Assembly: GCF_004366735.1 (NCBI RefSeq)
Contig: NZ_SOQX01000002.1
Coordinates: forward strand, 248,001 to 312,000
Direction: 5' to 3'
Length of the DNA: 64,000 nucleotides
From: Thiohalophilus thiocyanatoxydans
Lineage (GTDB): Bacteria > Pseudomonadota > Gammaproteobacteria > UBA6429 > Thiohalophilaceae
Shown here: in pieces, positions 39,314 to 48,984 of the stretch
Position numbering within the stretch: the stretch's first letter is position 1
How the letters are laid out: each line of letters opens with the position of its first letter
Position numbers and translations under genes: made by a program
Notes under the pieces: generated by a model
What the model was told of the DNA's origin: nothing
The model's input: the letters and a program-made list of their open reading frames with translations, nothing else
The model's database searches: none

Positions 39314-40480
39314 ATGTATAAAGTTCTGACATTGAATAATATCTCTCTCGCCGGCCTGGAACGGCTGCCGCGGGACAAGTATGAAATCGCCTCCGAAATC
39401 GGCCATCCCGATGCGGTCCTGGTGCGCTCGACCAAGATGCACGAGATGGAGATTCCCGACAGCCTCAAGGCGATCGGTCGTGCCGGCGCCGGGGTGAACA
39501 ACATTCCGGTCGACAAGATGTCGGATCAGGGTATCGCGGTATTCAACGCCCCCGGCGCCAACGCCAACGCGGTCAAAGAGCTGGTGCTGGCCGGTATGCT
39601 GATGGGTTGTCGTAACATCGGACCGGCCTGGGATTTTGCCCGTTCCGTTGAAGGCACCGACGCGGAAATCAACAAGGCGGTGGAAGCCGGCAAGAAGAAC
39701 TTCGGCGGTTTCGAGTTGCCGGGGCGCACCCTGGGCGTGATCGGCCTGGGCGCCATCGGGCGTAACGTGGCCAACATGGCATTGCAACTGGGCATGCGCG
39801 TGGTCGGTTTCGATCCGGGTATTACCGTGGAAGGCGCCTGGCAGTTGTCCTCGGAAGTGGAAAAAGCCGGCAGCATGGACGAGCTGGTCTCCAAGGTGGA
39901 TTTCATTACCTTCCATGTGCCGCTGGTCGATGCAACACGGAATTTGATCAATGCCGAACGGCTCAAGATGATGCGCGACGGCGTGGTGATTCTCAATTTC
40001 GCGCGTAACGGCATTATCGATGATGAGGCGGTCAGTGCCGCGATCAAGGCCGGCAAGGTTTACGCCTATGTGTGTGACTTCCCGAGCAATCTGCTAAAAG
40101 ATCACGAGCGGGTTGTCGCCCTGCCGCATCTGGGTGCCTCCACCGTCGAGGCGGAAGAGAACTGCGCGATTATGGTCGCCGAACAGGTTCGTGATTATCT
40201 GGAGCATGGCAACATCCGCAATTCGGTCAACTTTCCGGAAGTCTATATGGAACGCACCGAAGGCCAGCGTATCGCGATCGTCAACCGCAATGAACCGAAC
40301 ATGGTTGGACAGATCACCTCGGTGCTTGCCAATCAGAATCTGAATATCGTGGATATGATTAATAAATCACGCGGCAATCTCGCCTATAATCTGATCGATA
40401 TCGACGGCAATGTGGATGACACCATGTACGAACAGTTGTGCAGTATTGGTGGCGTGTTAAAAGTGCGTCTGATCGACTGA
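39314..40480 (+). CDS. serA: D-3-phosphoglycerate dehydrogenase (short form with ACT domain)
   Basis: First step of serine synthesis. 388 aa with substrate domain (LVRSTKMHEMEIPDSLKAIGRAGAGVNNIPVDKMSDQGIAVFNAPGANANAVKE), NAD motif LGVIGLGAIGRNVANMAL, catalytic HLGASTVEAEENC (His of the Glu-His pair), and a C-terminal ACT domain (NEPNMVGQITSVLANQNLNIVDMINKSRGNLAYNLIDID) for serine feedback. Its position between serC and pheA is a departure from the usual pseudomonad order and puts serine and aromatic synthesis together. Confidence 0.93.
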   Translation: MYKVLTLNNISLAGLERLPRDKYEIASEIGHPDAVLVRSTKMHEMEIPDSLKAIGRAGAGVNNIPVDKMSDQGIAVFNAPGANANAVKELVLAGMLMGCRNIGPAWDFARSVEGTDAEINKAVEAGKKNFGGFELPGRTLGVIGLGAIGRNVANMALQLGMRVVGFDPGITVEGAWQLSSEVEKAGSMDELVSKVDFITFHVPLVDATRNLINAERLKMMRDGVVILNFARNGIIDDEAVSAAIKAGKVYAYVCDFPSNLLKDHERVVALPHLGASTVEAEENCAIMVAEQVRDYLEHGNIRNSVNFPEVYMERTEGQRIAIVNRNEPNMVGQITSVLANQNLNIVDMINKSRGNLAYNLIDIDGNVDDTMYEQLCSIGGVLKVRLID

Positions 40481-40496
40481 CACCCGGGAGCGGAAC

Positions 40497-41573
40497 TTGA
40501 GCGACGACCTTCTATCCCTGCGCCAGCGGATCGATGAACTGGACGAACAGCTCCAGGCATTGATCACCGAGCGGGCCCGCCTCGCCGAGGAAGTGGCGCG
40601 TACCAAGCAGGCCGAAGGGGAGGAGGTCTTCTATCGCGCCGAGCGCGAGGCCGAGGTGCTGCGCGGCGTCATGCAACGCAACCAGGGGCCGCTGAGCAAC
40701 GAGGAGATGGCGCGGCTGTTCCGCGAGATCATGTCCGCCTGCCTGGCGCTGGAGCGGATCATGAACATCGCCTTTCTCGGCCCGGAGGGGACCTTCACCC
40801 AGGCGGCGGCGCTGAAACATTTTGGTCATTCGGTGCAGACCCTGCCGCTGGGCACCATCGGTGATGTGTTTCGCGAAGTGGAGTCGGGTAACGCCTCCTA
40901 TGGCGTGGTGCCGGTGGAAAACTCCACCGAGGGCGTCATTAATCATACGCTCGACGAATTCATGAATTCGTCCTTGTCGATCTGCGGCGAGGTGGAGTTG
41001 CGCATTCACCACCATCTGCTGAGTAAAAACCCGGACATTCGCAACATTCACCGGGTTTACTCACATCAGCAATCCCTTGCCCAGTGCCGCAAATGGTTGG
41101 ACATGCATCTGTCGCAAGTGCAGCAGATCGACGTCAGCAGCAACGCCGAAGCCGCCCGCCTGGCCAGTACCGATCCGGAATCGGCGGCCATCGCCGGCGA
41201 GAGCGCGGCGGATATTTACGCGCTCGGTTATCTGGCGAAAAATATCGAGGACCATCCCGAGAACACCACCCGCTTTCTGGTGGTCGGCAAGCGCGAGACA
41301 CCGCCCAGCGGCAACGACAAGACTTCGATGCTGGTCTACACCCGGAACAAGCCGGGCGCCCTGTACACCATGCTCGCGCCCTTCGCCCAACACAACATCT
41401 CCATGTCACGCATCGAATCACGGCCTTCGCATCAGGGGATGTGGAATTACGCCTTCTTTATCGATATCGAGGGCCATATCGAAGACAACAATGTCCGCCA
41501 GGCCATCGATGAACTCGAAGAAAGCGCCAGTCTGGTGAAAATTCTCGGGTCTTATCCGCGGGCGGTATTATAG
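40497..41573 (+). CDS. pheA: bifunctional chorismate mutase / prephenate dehydratase
   Basis: Phenylalanine synthesis enzyme of 358 aa. An AroQ chorismate mutase is at residues 1-90 (LRQRIDELDEQLQALITERARLAEEVARTK), then prephenate dehydratase (IAFLGPEGTFTQAAALKHFG, VPVENSTEGVINHTLDEFM, NTTRFLVVGKR with the TRF motif), then an ACT domain with the ESRPS motif for Phe feedback. The start is a TTG at 40497 with GGGAG upstream, 16 bp after serA. Confidence 0.95.
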   Translation: MSDDLLSLRQRIDELDEQLQALITERARLAEEVARTKQAEGEEVFYRAEREAEVLRGVMQRNQGPLSNEEMARLFREIMSACLALERIMNIAFLGPEGTFTQAAALKHFGHSVQTLPLGTIGDVFREVESGNASYGVVPVENSTEGVINHTLDEFMNSSLSICGEVELRIHHHLLSKNPDIRNIHRVYSHQQSLAQCRKWLDMHLSQVQQIDVSSNAEAARLASTDPESAAIAGESAADIYALGYLAKNIEDHPENTTRFLVVGKRETPPSGNDKTSMLVYTRNKPGALYTMLAPFAQHNISMSRIESRPSHQGMWNYAFFIDIEGHIEDNNVRQAIDELEESASLVKILGSYPRAVL

Positions 41574-42045
41574 TTCTGAGTTCTGAGTTCTGAGTTCTGA
41601 GTTCTGAGTTCTGAGTTCTGAGTTCTGAGTTCTGAGTTCTGAGCTGAGTAGGCCGGACATAGCGATAGCGGTGTCCGGCAACCGACTAAAAGCAGGCTCT
41701 CTGGAAAAACGCGGAGATCGCAGCTCGGGAAGCGTCACATAGGCTCCGCCAATGTGACCTACAACTAAATTCCTGGGACTTAGGACTCAGGACTTGGATC
41801 TGTTTATCATATGAGAGGCTTGTAGCCGCGACTCGGGAGCAGGGGCACGACCGTCGCCGATGAAATCGCCTCCCACAAGAGAAGGGGCGAGGTTCTAGCT
41901 GTAGGTCAGGTTGCGCGTAGCGCTACCTGACACTTGCTCTTAGGACTTAGGACTTAGAACTTAGGACTTAGAACTTAGAACTCAGAACTCAGAACTCCGC
42001 GGCTCCGCACCTCTGCGCCCTCCGCGGTTAAATAAGATTCCTTAA
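41574..42045. repeat. heptamer arrays (TTCTGAG)n and (GGACTTA)n with REP-like palindromes
   Basis: Ten to eleven tandem AGTTCTG units follow the pheA stop directly (41574-41647). GCCGGACATAGCGATAGCGG, GTCACATAGGCTCCGCCAATGTGAC and a GTAGCCGCGACTCGGGA unit follow. Next come GTAGGTCAGGTTGCGCG...TACCTGAC (41900-41930) and GGACTTA/GAACTTA/GAACTCA units (41940-41997). About 470 bp separate pheA and hisC, normally tightly spaced. Confidence 0.85.
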
Positions 42046-42052
42046 AAGAGTG

Positions 42053-43201
42053 ATGTTCCGGAATATGACGATCTCTACCGAACAATTTGATGTCTGTGAT
42101 CTGGCTGCCCCGGGTGTGCGGGAGCTGACGCCGTATCAGCCGGGCAAGCCGATCGAGGAGCTGGAGCGGGAATACGGGCTGTCGGATGTGATCAAGCTGG
42201 CCTCCAATGAAAATCCGCTGGGTCCGTCGCCCGATGCGTTGACGGCGATCCGGGATAACCTGGCGGAACTGAGCCGTTATCCGGACGGCAACGGTTTTAT
42301 TCTCAAGCAGGCGTTGTGCAACCATTTTGATCTGGACGCCGCGCAGATCACCCTGGGTAACGGCTCCAACGATGTACTCGAACTGATCGCGCGGGCCTTT
42401 GTGACGCCGGACAATGAGGTCGTTTTCTCGCAACACGCCTTTGCCGTGTATCCGCTGGTGACCCGGGCCATCGGCGCCAGGGCGGTGGTCACGCCGGCCA
42501 GGGCGGGGGGGCACGATCTCGAAGCGATACTGGGCGCGATCACCGATCGCACCCGGCTGGTATTTATCGCCAACCCGAACAACCCGACCGGTACCTGGCT
42601 GACCCGGGCGGCGTTGCAGGCGTTTCTGGAGCAGGTGCCGCCCCATGTGCTGGTGGTTCTGGATGAGGCCTATTATGAATATGCCGCCGATCCGGCCACC
42701 GGCATCGCCGATTACCCCGACGGGCTGCAGTGGTTGGCGACGTTCCCCAACCTGATTGTGACCCGGACCTTCTCTAAGGCCTACGGGCTGGCCGGGCTAC
42801 GGATCGGCTACGCCGTCTCCCATCCCGAGGTGGCCGACTACCTCAACCGGGTGCGCCAGCCGTTTAATGTGAATCATCTGGCGCTGGCGGCCGTGAGCGC
42901 GGCACTGACCGACACTGCCCATCTGCAACGCGGCATCGCGCTCAATGTCCGGGGATTGCAACAGTATTACCAGGCGTTCGATCAGCGGGGGCTCGATTAC
43001 TTTCCCTCGGCGGGCAACTTTGTCACCGTGCGGGTCGGGCCGGCCGCCGAAATCAACGAGCAGTTATTGCGCCGGGGGATCATCGTGCGCCCGGTCGCCA
43101 ACTATGATCTGCCGGAACATCTGCGCATTTCGATCGGCAGCGAGAAAGAGAACCGGCGCTGTATCGACGCCCTGGACGAGATTCTGCAGGCAGGCGAATG
43201 A
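42053..43201 (+). CDS. hisC: histidinol-phosphate aminotransferase (HisC2 type)
   Basis: PLP aminotransferase of 382 aa. PGVRELTPYQPGKPIEELEREYG is the typical HisC2 start; KLASNENPLGPSP, NPNNPTGTWL, and the PLP-lysine motif TFSKAYGLAGLRIGY follow. In this aromatic cluster it probably also acts on phenylpyruvate and 4-hydroxyphenylpyruvate, as described for HisC2/HisHb in Pseudomonas. The start is uncertain: GTG 42050, ATG 42053 and ATG 42065 are all in frame and none has a strong ribosome site. Confidence 0.92.
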   Translation: MFRNMTISTEQFDVCDLAAPGVRELTPYQPGKPIEELEREYGLSDVIKLASNENPLGPSPDALTAIRDNLAELSRYPDGNGFILKQALCNHFDLDAAQITLGNGSNDVLELIARAFVTPDNEVVFSQHAFAVYPLVTRAIGARAVVTPARAGGHDLEAILGAITDRTRLVFIANPNNPTGTWLTRAALQAFLEQVPPHVLVVLDEAYYEYAADPATGIADYPDGLQWLATFPNLIVTRTFSKAYGLAGLRIGYAVSHPEVADYLNRVRQPFNVNHLALAAVSAALTDTAHLQRGIALNVRGLQQYYQAFDQRGLDYFPSAGNFVTVRVGPAAEINEQLLRRGIIVRPVANYDLPEHLRISIGSEKENRRCIDALDEILQAGE

Positions 43202-44070
43202 GCACCCCCGTGATCAACCAACTGACTATCATCGGCGTCGGCCTCATCGGCGGCTCGCTGGCCCGCGCCCTGCGCCGGGCCAATGCCGTAACGACCCTGG
43301 TCGGCGCCGGGCGCAATGCCGATCAGCTGGCAATCGCGCGCAAACTGGGGGTGGTCGATCGCACCGAGACCGATCTGGCCAAAGCCTGCGCCGGAGCGGA
43401 CGTGGTGGTGCTGGCCGTGCCGCTGGGCGCGATGCGCGCGGTGCTCGAGCAGATCGCCCCGACCCTCTCCCCGGACACGATCATCACCGATGTCGGCAGC
43501 GCCAAGGGCAGCGTGGTGAGCGATGCCGGGCAGATATTCAACGGCCTGCCGGCGCGCTTTGTGCCCGGCCATCCCATCGCCGGGACCGAGCAGAGCGGGG
43601 TGGAAGCGTCGTTCGCCGAGCTGTTTGACCAACGCCGTGTGATCCTCACCCCCGAGGCGGCCACCGATCCGGCGGCCGTGACCACCGTGTGCCAGCTGTG
43701 GGAGGCCTGCGGCGCCCAGGTGATGACCATGGCAGTGGCTCATCACGACGCGGTGCTGGCGGCGACCAGCCATCTGCCCCATGTGCTGGCCTACACCCTG
43801 GTCGACAGCCTGGCGCGTCAGGATGACAGCCGGGAGATCTTCGATTATGCTGCCGGCGGTTTTCGCGACTTCACCCGCATCGCCTCCAGTGATCCGCAAA
43901 TGTGGCATGACATCTGCGCGGCCAACCGTGAACCGCTGGTCGCGGCCCTGCAGCACTTTATCCGCGATCTGGAACAGCTGACTCGGGCCATCGAGCAGGC
44001 GGACAGCGATGCCATTAAACAGACTTTTGAACGCGCCAAGCAGGCGCGGGATGCCTTTTGTAACAAATAA
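43198..44070 (+). CDS. tyrA: prephenate dehydrogenase (TyrA)
   Basis: NAD(P)-dependent tyrosine-branch enzyme, 290 aa. The Rossmann motif ITIIGVGLIGGSLARALRRA is at residues 9-28, and TDVGSAKGSV, GHPIAGTEQSGVEASFAELF and HDAVLAATSHLPHVLAYTLV are the family's catalytic and dimer segments. No ACT domain. The start overlaps the hisC stop as ATGA. In pseudomonads TyrA is fused to AroA; here the two are separate genes 23 bp apart. Confidence 0.94.
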   Translation: MSTPVINQLTIIGVGLIGGSLARALRRANAVTTLVGAGRNADQLAIARKLGVVDRTETDLAKACAGADVVVLAVPLGAMRAVLEQIAPTLSPDTIITDVGSAKGSVVSDAGQIFNGLPARFVPGHPIAGTEQSGVEASFAELFDQRRVILTPEAATDPAAVTTVCQLWEACGAQVMTMAVAHHDAVLAATSHLPHVLAYTLVDSLARQDDSREIFDYAAGGFRDFTRIASSDPQMWHDICAANREPLVAALQHFIRDLEQLTRAIEQADSDAIKQTFERAKQARDAFCNK

Positions 44071-44093
44071 TTCAGGACTGCGAGTTCATTTCC

Positions 44094-45422
44094 ATGACCC
44101 AGAGTGATTCACCGGACCGGTTTACCGTCGCGCCGGGCGGCAAACTGGCTGGCCAGTTTCGTGTGCCCGGCGACAAGTCGATCTCCCACCGCAGTATCAT
44201 GCTCGGCGCCCTGGCGGAGGGTACCACCCGGGTCAGCGGCTTTCTGTCGGGGGCGGATAATCTGGCCACGCTCAACGCCTTTCGCGCCATGGGGGTCGAA
44301 ATCGACGGACCCGACGACGGGGAAGTGGTGATTCGCGGCGTGGGACTGCACGGGCTCAGGGCGCCGGCCGCGCCGCTGGATCTGGGCAATTCGGGCACCT
44401 CCATGCGCCTGCTGGCCGGCCTGCTGGCGGCCCAGCCGTTCGACTGCACCCTGACCGGCGATGCCTCCCTGAGCAACCGGCCGATGAAACGGGTCACCGA
44501 ACCACTGGGGGAGATGGGCGCGCGCATCGACACCAGCGAGGCGGGGACGCCGCCGCTGCACATCCACGGCGGGCAGCCGTTGCGGGGGATTCACTACGCC
44601 ATGCCGGTGGCCAGCGCCCAGGTCAAATCCGCTCTGCTGCTGGCCGGGCTGTACGCCGACGGCGAAACCTGCGTCACTGAGCCGGCACCGACCCGGGATC
44701 ACACCGAACGCATGCTCCAGGGTTTCGGCTATCCGGTGCGGCATGCGGGGGCGAGCGCCTGCCTCGACGGCGGCGGCAAGCTGGTTGCCCGGGATATCGA
44801 CGTCCCGGCGGACATCTCCTCGGCGGCCTTTTTTATGGTCGGCGCCAGCATCGCCCCGGACTCGGATATCACCCTCGAGCACGTGGGGATCAACCCCACG
44901 CGGCTCGGGGTGATCACGATCTTGCAGCAGATGGGCGCGGACATCACCCTGCACAATGAACAGAGCGTCGGCGGCGAGCCGGTGGCCGACATCCGGGTGC
45001 GCAGCGCCCCATTAAAAGGGATCGCCATCCCCGAGGTGCAGGTGCCGCTGGCCATCGACGAATTTCCGGCTCTGTTTATCGCCGCCGCCTGCGCCGAGGG
45101 GGAAACGGTGCTCACCGGGGCCCGCGAATTGCGGGTCAAGGAGAGCGATCGGATCCAGGTGATGGCCGACGGCCTGCAGACGCTGGGCATCGACGCCGAA
45201 CCCACCGAAGACGGCATGCGGATCCGCGGCGGCACGCTGGGCAGCGGCAGCGTGGACAGCCACGGGGATCACCGCATCGCCATGGCCTTTGCCATGGCGG
45301 CGCTGCGCGCCAGCGGGCCGATTACGATTCGCGATTGCGCCAATGTAGCCACCTCGTTCCCCGGGTTTGTGGATCGGGCGGCCGGGGCCGGTCTGGCCAT
45401 CAGTCAGGAGGGCGGGGCATGA
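44094..45422 (+). CDS. aroA: 3-phosphoshikimate 1-carboxyvinyltransferase (EPSP synthase)
   Basis: Sixth shikimate step, the glyphosate target, 442 aa. It has [54 protein letters not shown] and [28 protein letters not shown]. The LGNSGTSMR form (Ala instead of Gly in the NAGTA-like motif is not seen here) groups it near the type II class, so glyphosate sensitivity cannot be read off. Its stop overlaps the cmk start (ATGA). Confidence 0.95.
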   Translation: MTQSDSPDRFTVAPGGKLAGQFRVPGDKSISHRSIMLGALAEGTTRVSGFLSGADNLATLNAFRAMGVEIDGPDDGEVVIRGVGLHGLRAPAAPLDLGNSGTSMRLLAGLLAAQPFDCTLTGDASLSNRPMKRVTEPLGEMGARIDTSEAGTPPLHIHGGQPLRGIHYAMPVASAQVKSALLLAGLYADGETCVTEPAPTRDHTERMLQGFGYPVRHAGASACLDGGGKLVARDIDVPADISSAAFFMVGASIAPDSDITLEHVGINPTRLGVITILQQMGADITLHNEQSVGGEPVADIRVRSAPLKGIAIPEVQVPLAIDEFPALFIAAACAEGETVLTGARELRVKESDRIQVMADGLQTLGIDAEPTEDGMRIRGGTLGSGSVDSHGDHRIAMAFAMAALRASGPITIRDCANVATSFPGFVDRAAGAGLAISQEGGA

Positions 45423-46111
45423 GCGAGGTGCCGGTACTGACCCTGGACGGGCCCAGCGGCTCGGGCAAGGGCACCATCGCCAGCCGGGTGGCGCGCACCC
45501 TGGGCTGGCACCTGCTCGACAGCGGGGCGCTGTATCGCCTGGTTGCCCTGGGGGCCGCCCGGCGCGGGATTCCCATGGAAGACGAGGCGGCCCTGGCCGA
45601 CTACGCCTTGCAGATGGATGTGGTTTTCGAGGTACAGCCGGACAGCGGCGAGGTGCTGGCCAAGCTGGACGGCGAGGCGGTCGGGGACGCGATTCGCACC
45701 GAGCAGTGCGGCAACGACGCCTCCAAAGTGGCGGCGCTGGGGCCGGTTCGCGAGGCCCTGCTGCAGCGCCAGCGCGACTTTCGCCGCCCCCCCGGTCTGG
45801 TGGCCGACGGGCGGGACATGGGGACCACGGTGTTCCCCGACGCCGGGCTCAAGATCTACCTCACCGCCAGCGCCGAAGTGCGCGCCGAACGGCGTTATAA
45901 ACAGTTGAAAGAAAAGGGAATAAGTGCTAGTGTTGCCGACCTCTTTCGGGAGATCGCCGAGCGTGATGCGCGTGATACCGAGCGCCGCTCCTCGCCGCTG
46001 AAACCGGCCACCGATGCCCTTGTGCTGGACACCTCCTCACTGGATATCAATCAGGTGGTCGATCAGGTGCTGGAGCAGTGTCGAGAACGGTTTGACGTCA
46101 ACGTCCGGTAA
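45419..46111 (+). CDS. cmk: cytidylate kinase
   Basis: Phosphorylates CMP and dCMP. 230 aa: P-loop [18 protein letters not shown] (residues 8-25), [37 protein letters not shown], and [25 protein letters not shown] at the C-terminus. Coupled to aroA by a 4-bp overlap and followed by rpsA, an order conserved across gammaproteobacteria. Confidence 0.96.
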   Translation: MSEVPVLTLDGPSGSGKGTIASRVARTLGWHLLDSGALYRLVALGAARRGIPMEDEAALADYALQMDVVFEVQPDSGEVLAKLDGEAVGDAIRTEQCGNDASKVAALGPVREALLQRQRDFRRPPGLVADGRDMGTTVFPDAGLKIYLTASAEVRAERRYKQLKEKGISASVADLFREIAERDARDTERRSSPLKPATDALVLDTSSLDINQVVDQVLEQCRERFDVNVR

Positions 46112-46119
46112 CCAGAGTG

Positions 46120-46142
46120 GACGAAGCCCCCGGGGTTTCGTC
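46120..46142 (+). promoter_or_regulatory. hairpin in the cmk-rpsA gap
   Basis: GACGAA (46120-46125) pairs with TTCGTC (46137-46142) around a C/G-rich inner stem. It lies 74 bp before rpsA, where S1 autoregulatory leaders are known in other bacteria. There is no T tract, so it is more likely leader structure than a terminator. Confidence 0.35.
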
Positions 46143-46215
46143 TGTGTGTTTAATCAACCCCGCAGTCTCGACTGCACGATACAAGGTCACGCGGTGACCT
46201 GAGGTTTAATCCAAC

Positions 46216-47889
46216 ATGAGCGAAAGCTTTGCAGAGTTATTTGAAGAAAGTTTAAACAAGACCCAGATGCGCCCCGGCGCAATCATTACCGGCACCGTCG
46301 TCGATATCAGCGACGACTTTGTGGTGGTCAATGCCGGACTCAAATCCGAAGGTGTCATTCCCCTTTCCCAGTTTGCCGGTGAAGACGGCGAACTCGAGGT
46401 CAACATCGGCGACAACGTCGAAGTGGCCCTGGACAGCGTGGAGGACGGTTTTGGTGAAACCCGTCTGTCGCGCGAGAAAGCCAAACGCGCCGAAACCTGG
46501 AAGAAACTCGAAGCCGCTCATGAAGCCGGCGAGACCGTGACCGGTGTCATTACCGACAAGGTCAAAGGCGGGTTTACCGTCGAGCTGGATCACATCCGCG
46601 CTTTCCTGCCCGGTTCACTGGTCGATGTCCGCCCGGTTCGGGACACCAGTTATCTCGAAGGCAAGGATCTCGAATTCAAGGTTATCAAGCTGGATCAGCG
46701 CCGTAATAACGTTGTGGTCTCCCGCCGTGCCGTGGTCGAGGAAGAAGGCGGCGCCGAACGCGACGCCATCCTGGAAAACATGCAGGAAGGTGCCGTGGTC
46801 AAGGGCGTGGTCAAGAACCTGACCGATTACGGCGCGTTTGTCGATCTGGGCGGTGTTGACGGCCTGTTGCACATCACCGACATGGCCTGGAAGCGGGTCA
46901 AGCATCCGAGCGAAATCGTCCAGGTCGGCGACGAGATCGAAGTCAAGGTGCTCAAGTTCGATCGCGAGCGCATGCGCGTCTCCCTCGGTCTGAAACAGAT
47001 GGGCGACGACCCGTGGGTCGATATCTCGCGCCGTTATCCCGAAGGGACCCGCCTGTTCGGCAAGATCACCAACATCGCCGACTACGGCTGCTTCGTCGAA
47101 CTCGAAGAGGGCGTCGAAGGCCTGGTGCATGTCTCCGAAATGGACTGGACCAACAAGAACATCCACCCGAGCAAGGTCGTGCAGCTGGGTGACGAAGTCG
47201 AAGTCATGGTGCTGGATATCGACGAAGAGCGCCGGCGTATTTCCCTGGGCATGAAACAGTGCCAGGAAAATCCCTGGGAAGCCTTCGCCGCCGAGCACAA
47301 CAAGAACGACAAGGTCAGCGGAACCATCAAGTCCATCACCGATTTCGGTATCTTTATCGGGCTGGACGGCGGTATCGACGGCCTGGTCCATCTCTCCGAC
47401 ATCTCCTGGAACGTGCCGGGCGAGGATGCCGTGCGCAACTACAAGAAGGGCGACGAGATCGAAGCCGTGGTTCTCTCCGTGGATCCGGAACGTGAACGCA
47501 TCTCCCTGGGCGTCAAACAGCTCGACAAGGATCCCTTCTCCAACTTCCTGGCCGAGAATGCCAAGGGCAGTATCGTCAAGGGCACCATCGGCGAAGTGGA
47601 TCCCAAGGGTGCGGTGATCGACCTGGGTGACGGCATCGAAGGTTACCTGCGCGCCTCGGAAATCTCCCAGGACCGCGTTGAAGACGCCCGCAGCGTCCTC
47701 AAGGAAGGCGAAACCGTGGAAGCCAAGTTCACCGGCGTGGATCGCAAGAACCGTCAAATCTCGCTGTCGATTAAAGCTATCGACTCCGATGCCGAAAAAG
47801 AAGCTGTGAAAGATTACAGCGGCAGCGGCAGCGGCGCTACGACGACCCTGGGTGATCTGCTCAAGGAACAGATGGACAATAACGAATAA
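46216..47889 (+). CDS. rpsA: 30S ribosomal protein S1
   Basis: RNA-binding ribosomal protein for translation initiation, 557 aa as usual. Six S1 domains can be followed: [27 protein letters not shown] (about 18-44), [106 protein letters not shown] and [26 protein letters not shown]. Followed by ihfB. Confidence 0.98.
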   Translation: MSESFAELFEESLNKTQMRPGAIITGTVVDISDDFVVVNAGLKSEGVIPLSQFAGEDGELEVNIGDNVEVALDSVEDGFGETRLSREKAKRAETWKKLEAAHEAGETVTGVITDKVKGGFTVELDHIRAFLPGSLVDVRPVRDTSYLEGKDLEFKVIKLDQRRNNVVVSRRAVVEEEGGAERDAILENMQEGAVVKGVVKNLTDYGAFVDLGGVDGLLHITDMAWKRVKHPSEIVQVGDEIEVKVLKFDRERMRVSLGLKQMGDDPWVDISRRYPEGTRLFGKITNIADYGCFVELEEGVEGLVHVSEMDWTNKNIHPSKVVQLGDEVEVMVLDIDEERRRISLGMKQCQENPWEAFAAEHNKNDKVSGTIKSITDFGIFIGLDGGIDGLVHLSDISWNVPGEDAVRNYKKGDEIEAVVLSVDPERERISLGVKQLDKDPFSNFLAENAKGSIVKGTIGEVDPKGAVIDLGDGIEGYLRASEISQDRVEDARSVLKEGETVEAKFTGVDRKNRQISLSIKAIDSDAEKEAVKDYSGSGSGATTTLGDLLKEQMDNNE

Positions 47890-47933
47890 CGCGACAACCG
47901 GGATGGCTGGTAGCCTGGCCTGAAGGACGGATT

Positions 47934-48242
47934 ATGACAAAATCAGAATTGATTGAGATTCTCTCGCAGAAACAAAGTCAATTAGCCTACAAGGATGTTG
48001 AACTGGCCGTGAAAACCATGCTGGATCATATGGGTACTACACTGGCGAATGGTGAAAGGATCGAAATCCGTGGCTTTGGCAGCTTCTCATTGCACTACCG
48101 GCCGCCACGTATCGGCCGTAACCCCAAAACCGGGGATTCGGTCGAACTGGCAGCCAAATATGTCCCGCACTTCAAGCCCGGCAAGGAGCTGCGCGAGCGG
48201 GTCAACGAGAGCATGGAACGGGTTGAAATCCAGCCAGGTTGA
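47934..48242 (+). CDS. ihfB: integration host factor subunit beta
   Basis: DNA-bending protein of 102 aa: [14 protein letters not shown] at the start, [52 protein letters not shown] with the DNA-intercalating RIGRNPKTG loop. TGAAGGACGG precedes the ATG. The rpsA-ihfB order is conserved. It lies directly ahead of a strong terminator. Confidence 0.97.
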   Translation: MTKSELIEILSQKQSQLAYKDVELAVKTMLDHMGTTLANGERIEIRGFGSFSLHYRPPRIGRNPKTGDSVELAAKYVPHFKPGKELRERVNESMERVEIQPG

Positions 48243-48270
48243 ACTGTTATTCCGTTTTGGCTATAACACC

Positions 48271-48305
48271 AAAGGCGGCATGAGCTTGGCTCCTGCCGCC
48301 TTTTT
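48271..48305 (+). terminator. intrinsic terminator after ihfB
   Basis: AAAGGCGGC (48271-48279) pairs with GCCGCCTTT (48295-48303) across a 15-base loop and runs into TTTTT. It closes the aromatic/rpsA/ihfB transcript. Confidence 0.9.
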
Positions 48306-48309
48306 AGTT

Positions 48310-48675
48310 TCAAGGGCCTTCGGCCCGGGACGAGGGACTGGGTAAGAGTGACGAGGAGATTTTGCCGGGGCTGATTCTATATCACCCCTCCCTAACCCTC
48401 CCCTTGCAGGGGAGGGGATGATCTTGCTAATAACGAAGATCGGTTCCCCCTCCCAACAGGGAGGGGGTTAGGGGGAGGGGATATAAAAAACTGGCTCCTC
48501 GTCCCTGGTATCTGCCCGAAGGGCCAGAAGGTAGGCCTGACATAGCAACCTTCGGGCATAAACTCCGCGGTGTCCGGCAGATTTTGCCCGATACCGCTCC
48601 GCTTTATCGGGCCTACATGCATAGAACTCAGAACTCAGAACTCAGAACTCAGAACTCAGAACTCAGAACCGGGAT
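48310..48675. repeat. heptamer and REP-like repeats before lapA
   Basis: CGAGGGA/CGAGGAG units (48330-48360) are followed by CCCTCCCC palindromes (48390-48480) and a GCCCGAAGGGC hairpin. A GCCTGACATAGC...GTGTCCGGC / GCCCGATACCGC...TATCGGGC pair (48540-48615) comes next, then six to seven AGAACTC units (48624-48668). Confidence 0.8.
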
Positions 48676-48690
48676 GAATGAGGATAAGCG

Positions 48691-48984
48691 ATGCTCAAGA
48701 TCATTTATATTGCCATCATTGTGCTTCTGGTGATCACCGGACTGGTGTTTGCCGTGCTCAATGCCGAACCGGTCGCGTTCAATTACTATTTTGACACGCT
48801 CTCCATTCCCCTCTCGTTGTCCATGCTGGTGGCGATGATTATCGGTGCAATTCTGGGCGTACTGGCCAGTACCGGTGTGATTCTGCGCCACAAACGGGAG
48901 ATCGCCCGCCTGCGCAAGGCGGTGGACATGTCTGAAAAAGAAATCAACAATCTGCGTTCGATTCCGCTGCGCGACGATCATTGA
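48691..48984 (+). CDS. lapA: lipopolysaccharide assembly protein A
   Basis: Small inner-membrane protein of 97 aa with two membrane helices (IIYIAIIVLLVITGLVFAVL and LSMLVAMIIGAILGVLASTGVIL) separated by a short loop, and a cytoplasmic coil (LRHKREIARLRKAVDM). With LapB it controls LpxC turnover through FtsH. GAGGAT lies 6 bases before the ATG. Its stop overlaps the lapB start (TGATG). Confidence 0.9.
   Translation: MLKIIYIAIIVLLVITGLVFAVLNAEPVAFNYYFDTLSIPLSLSMLVAMIIGAILGVLASTGVILRHKREIARLRKAVDMSEKEINNLRSIPLRDDH

Noticed and set aside
46120-46142. Terminator between cmk and rpsA
   Set aside because: The hairpin lacks a T tract and separates genes normally co-transcribed.
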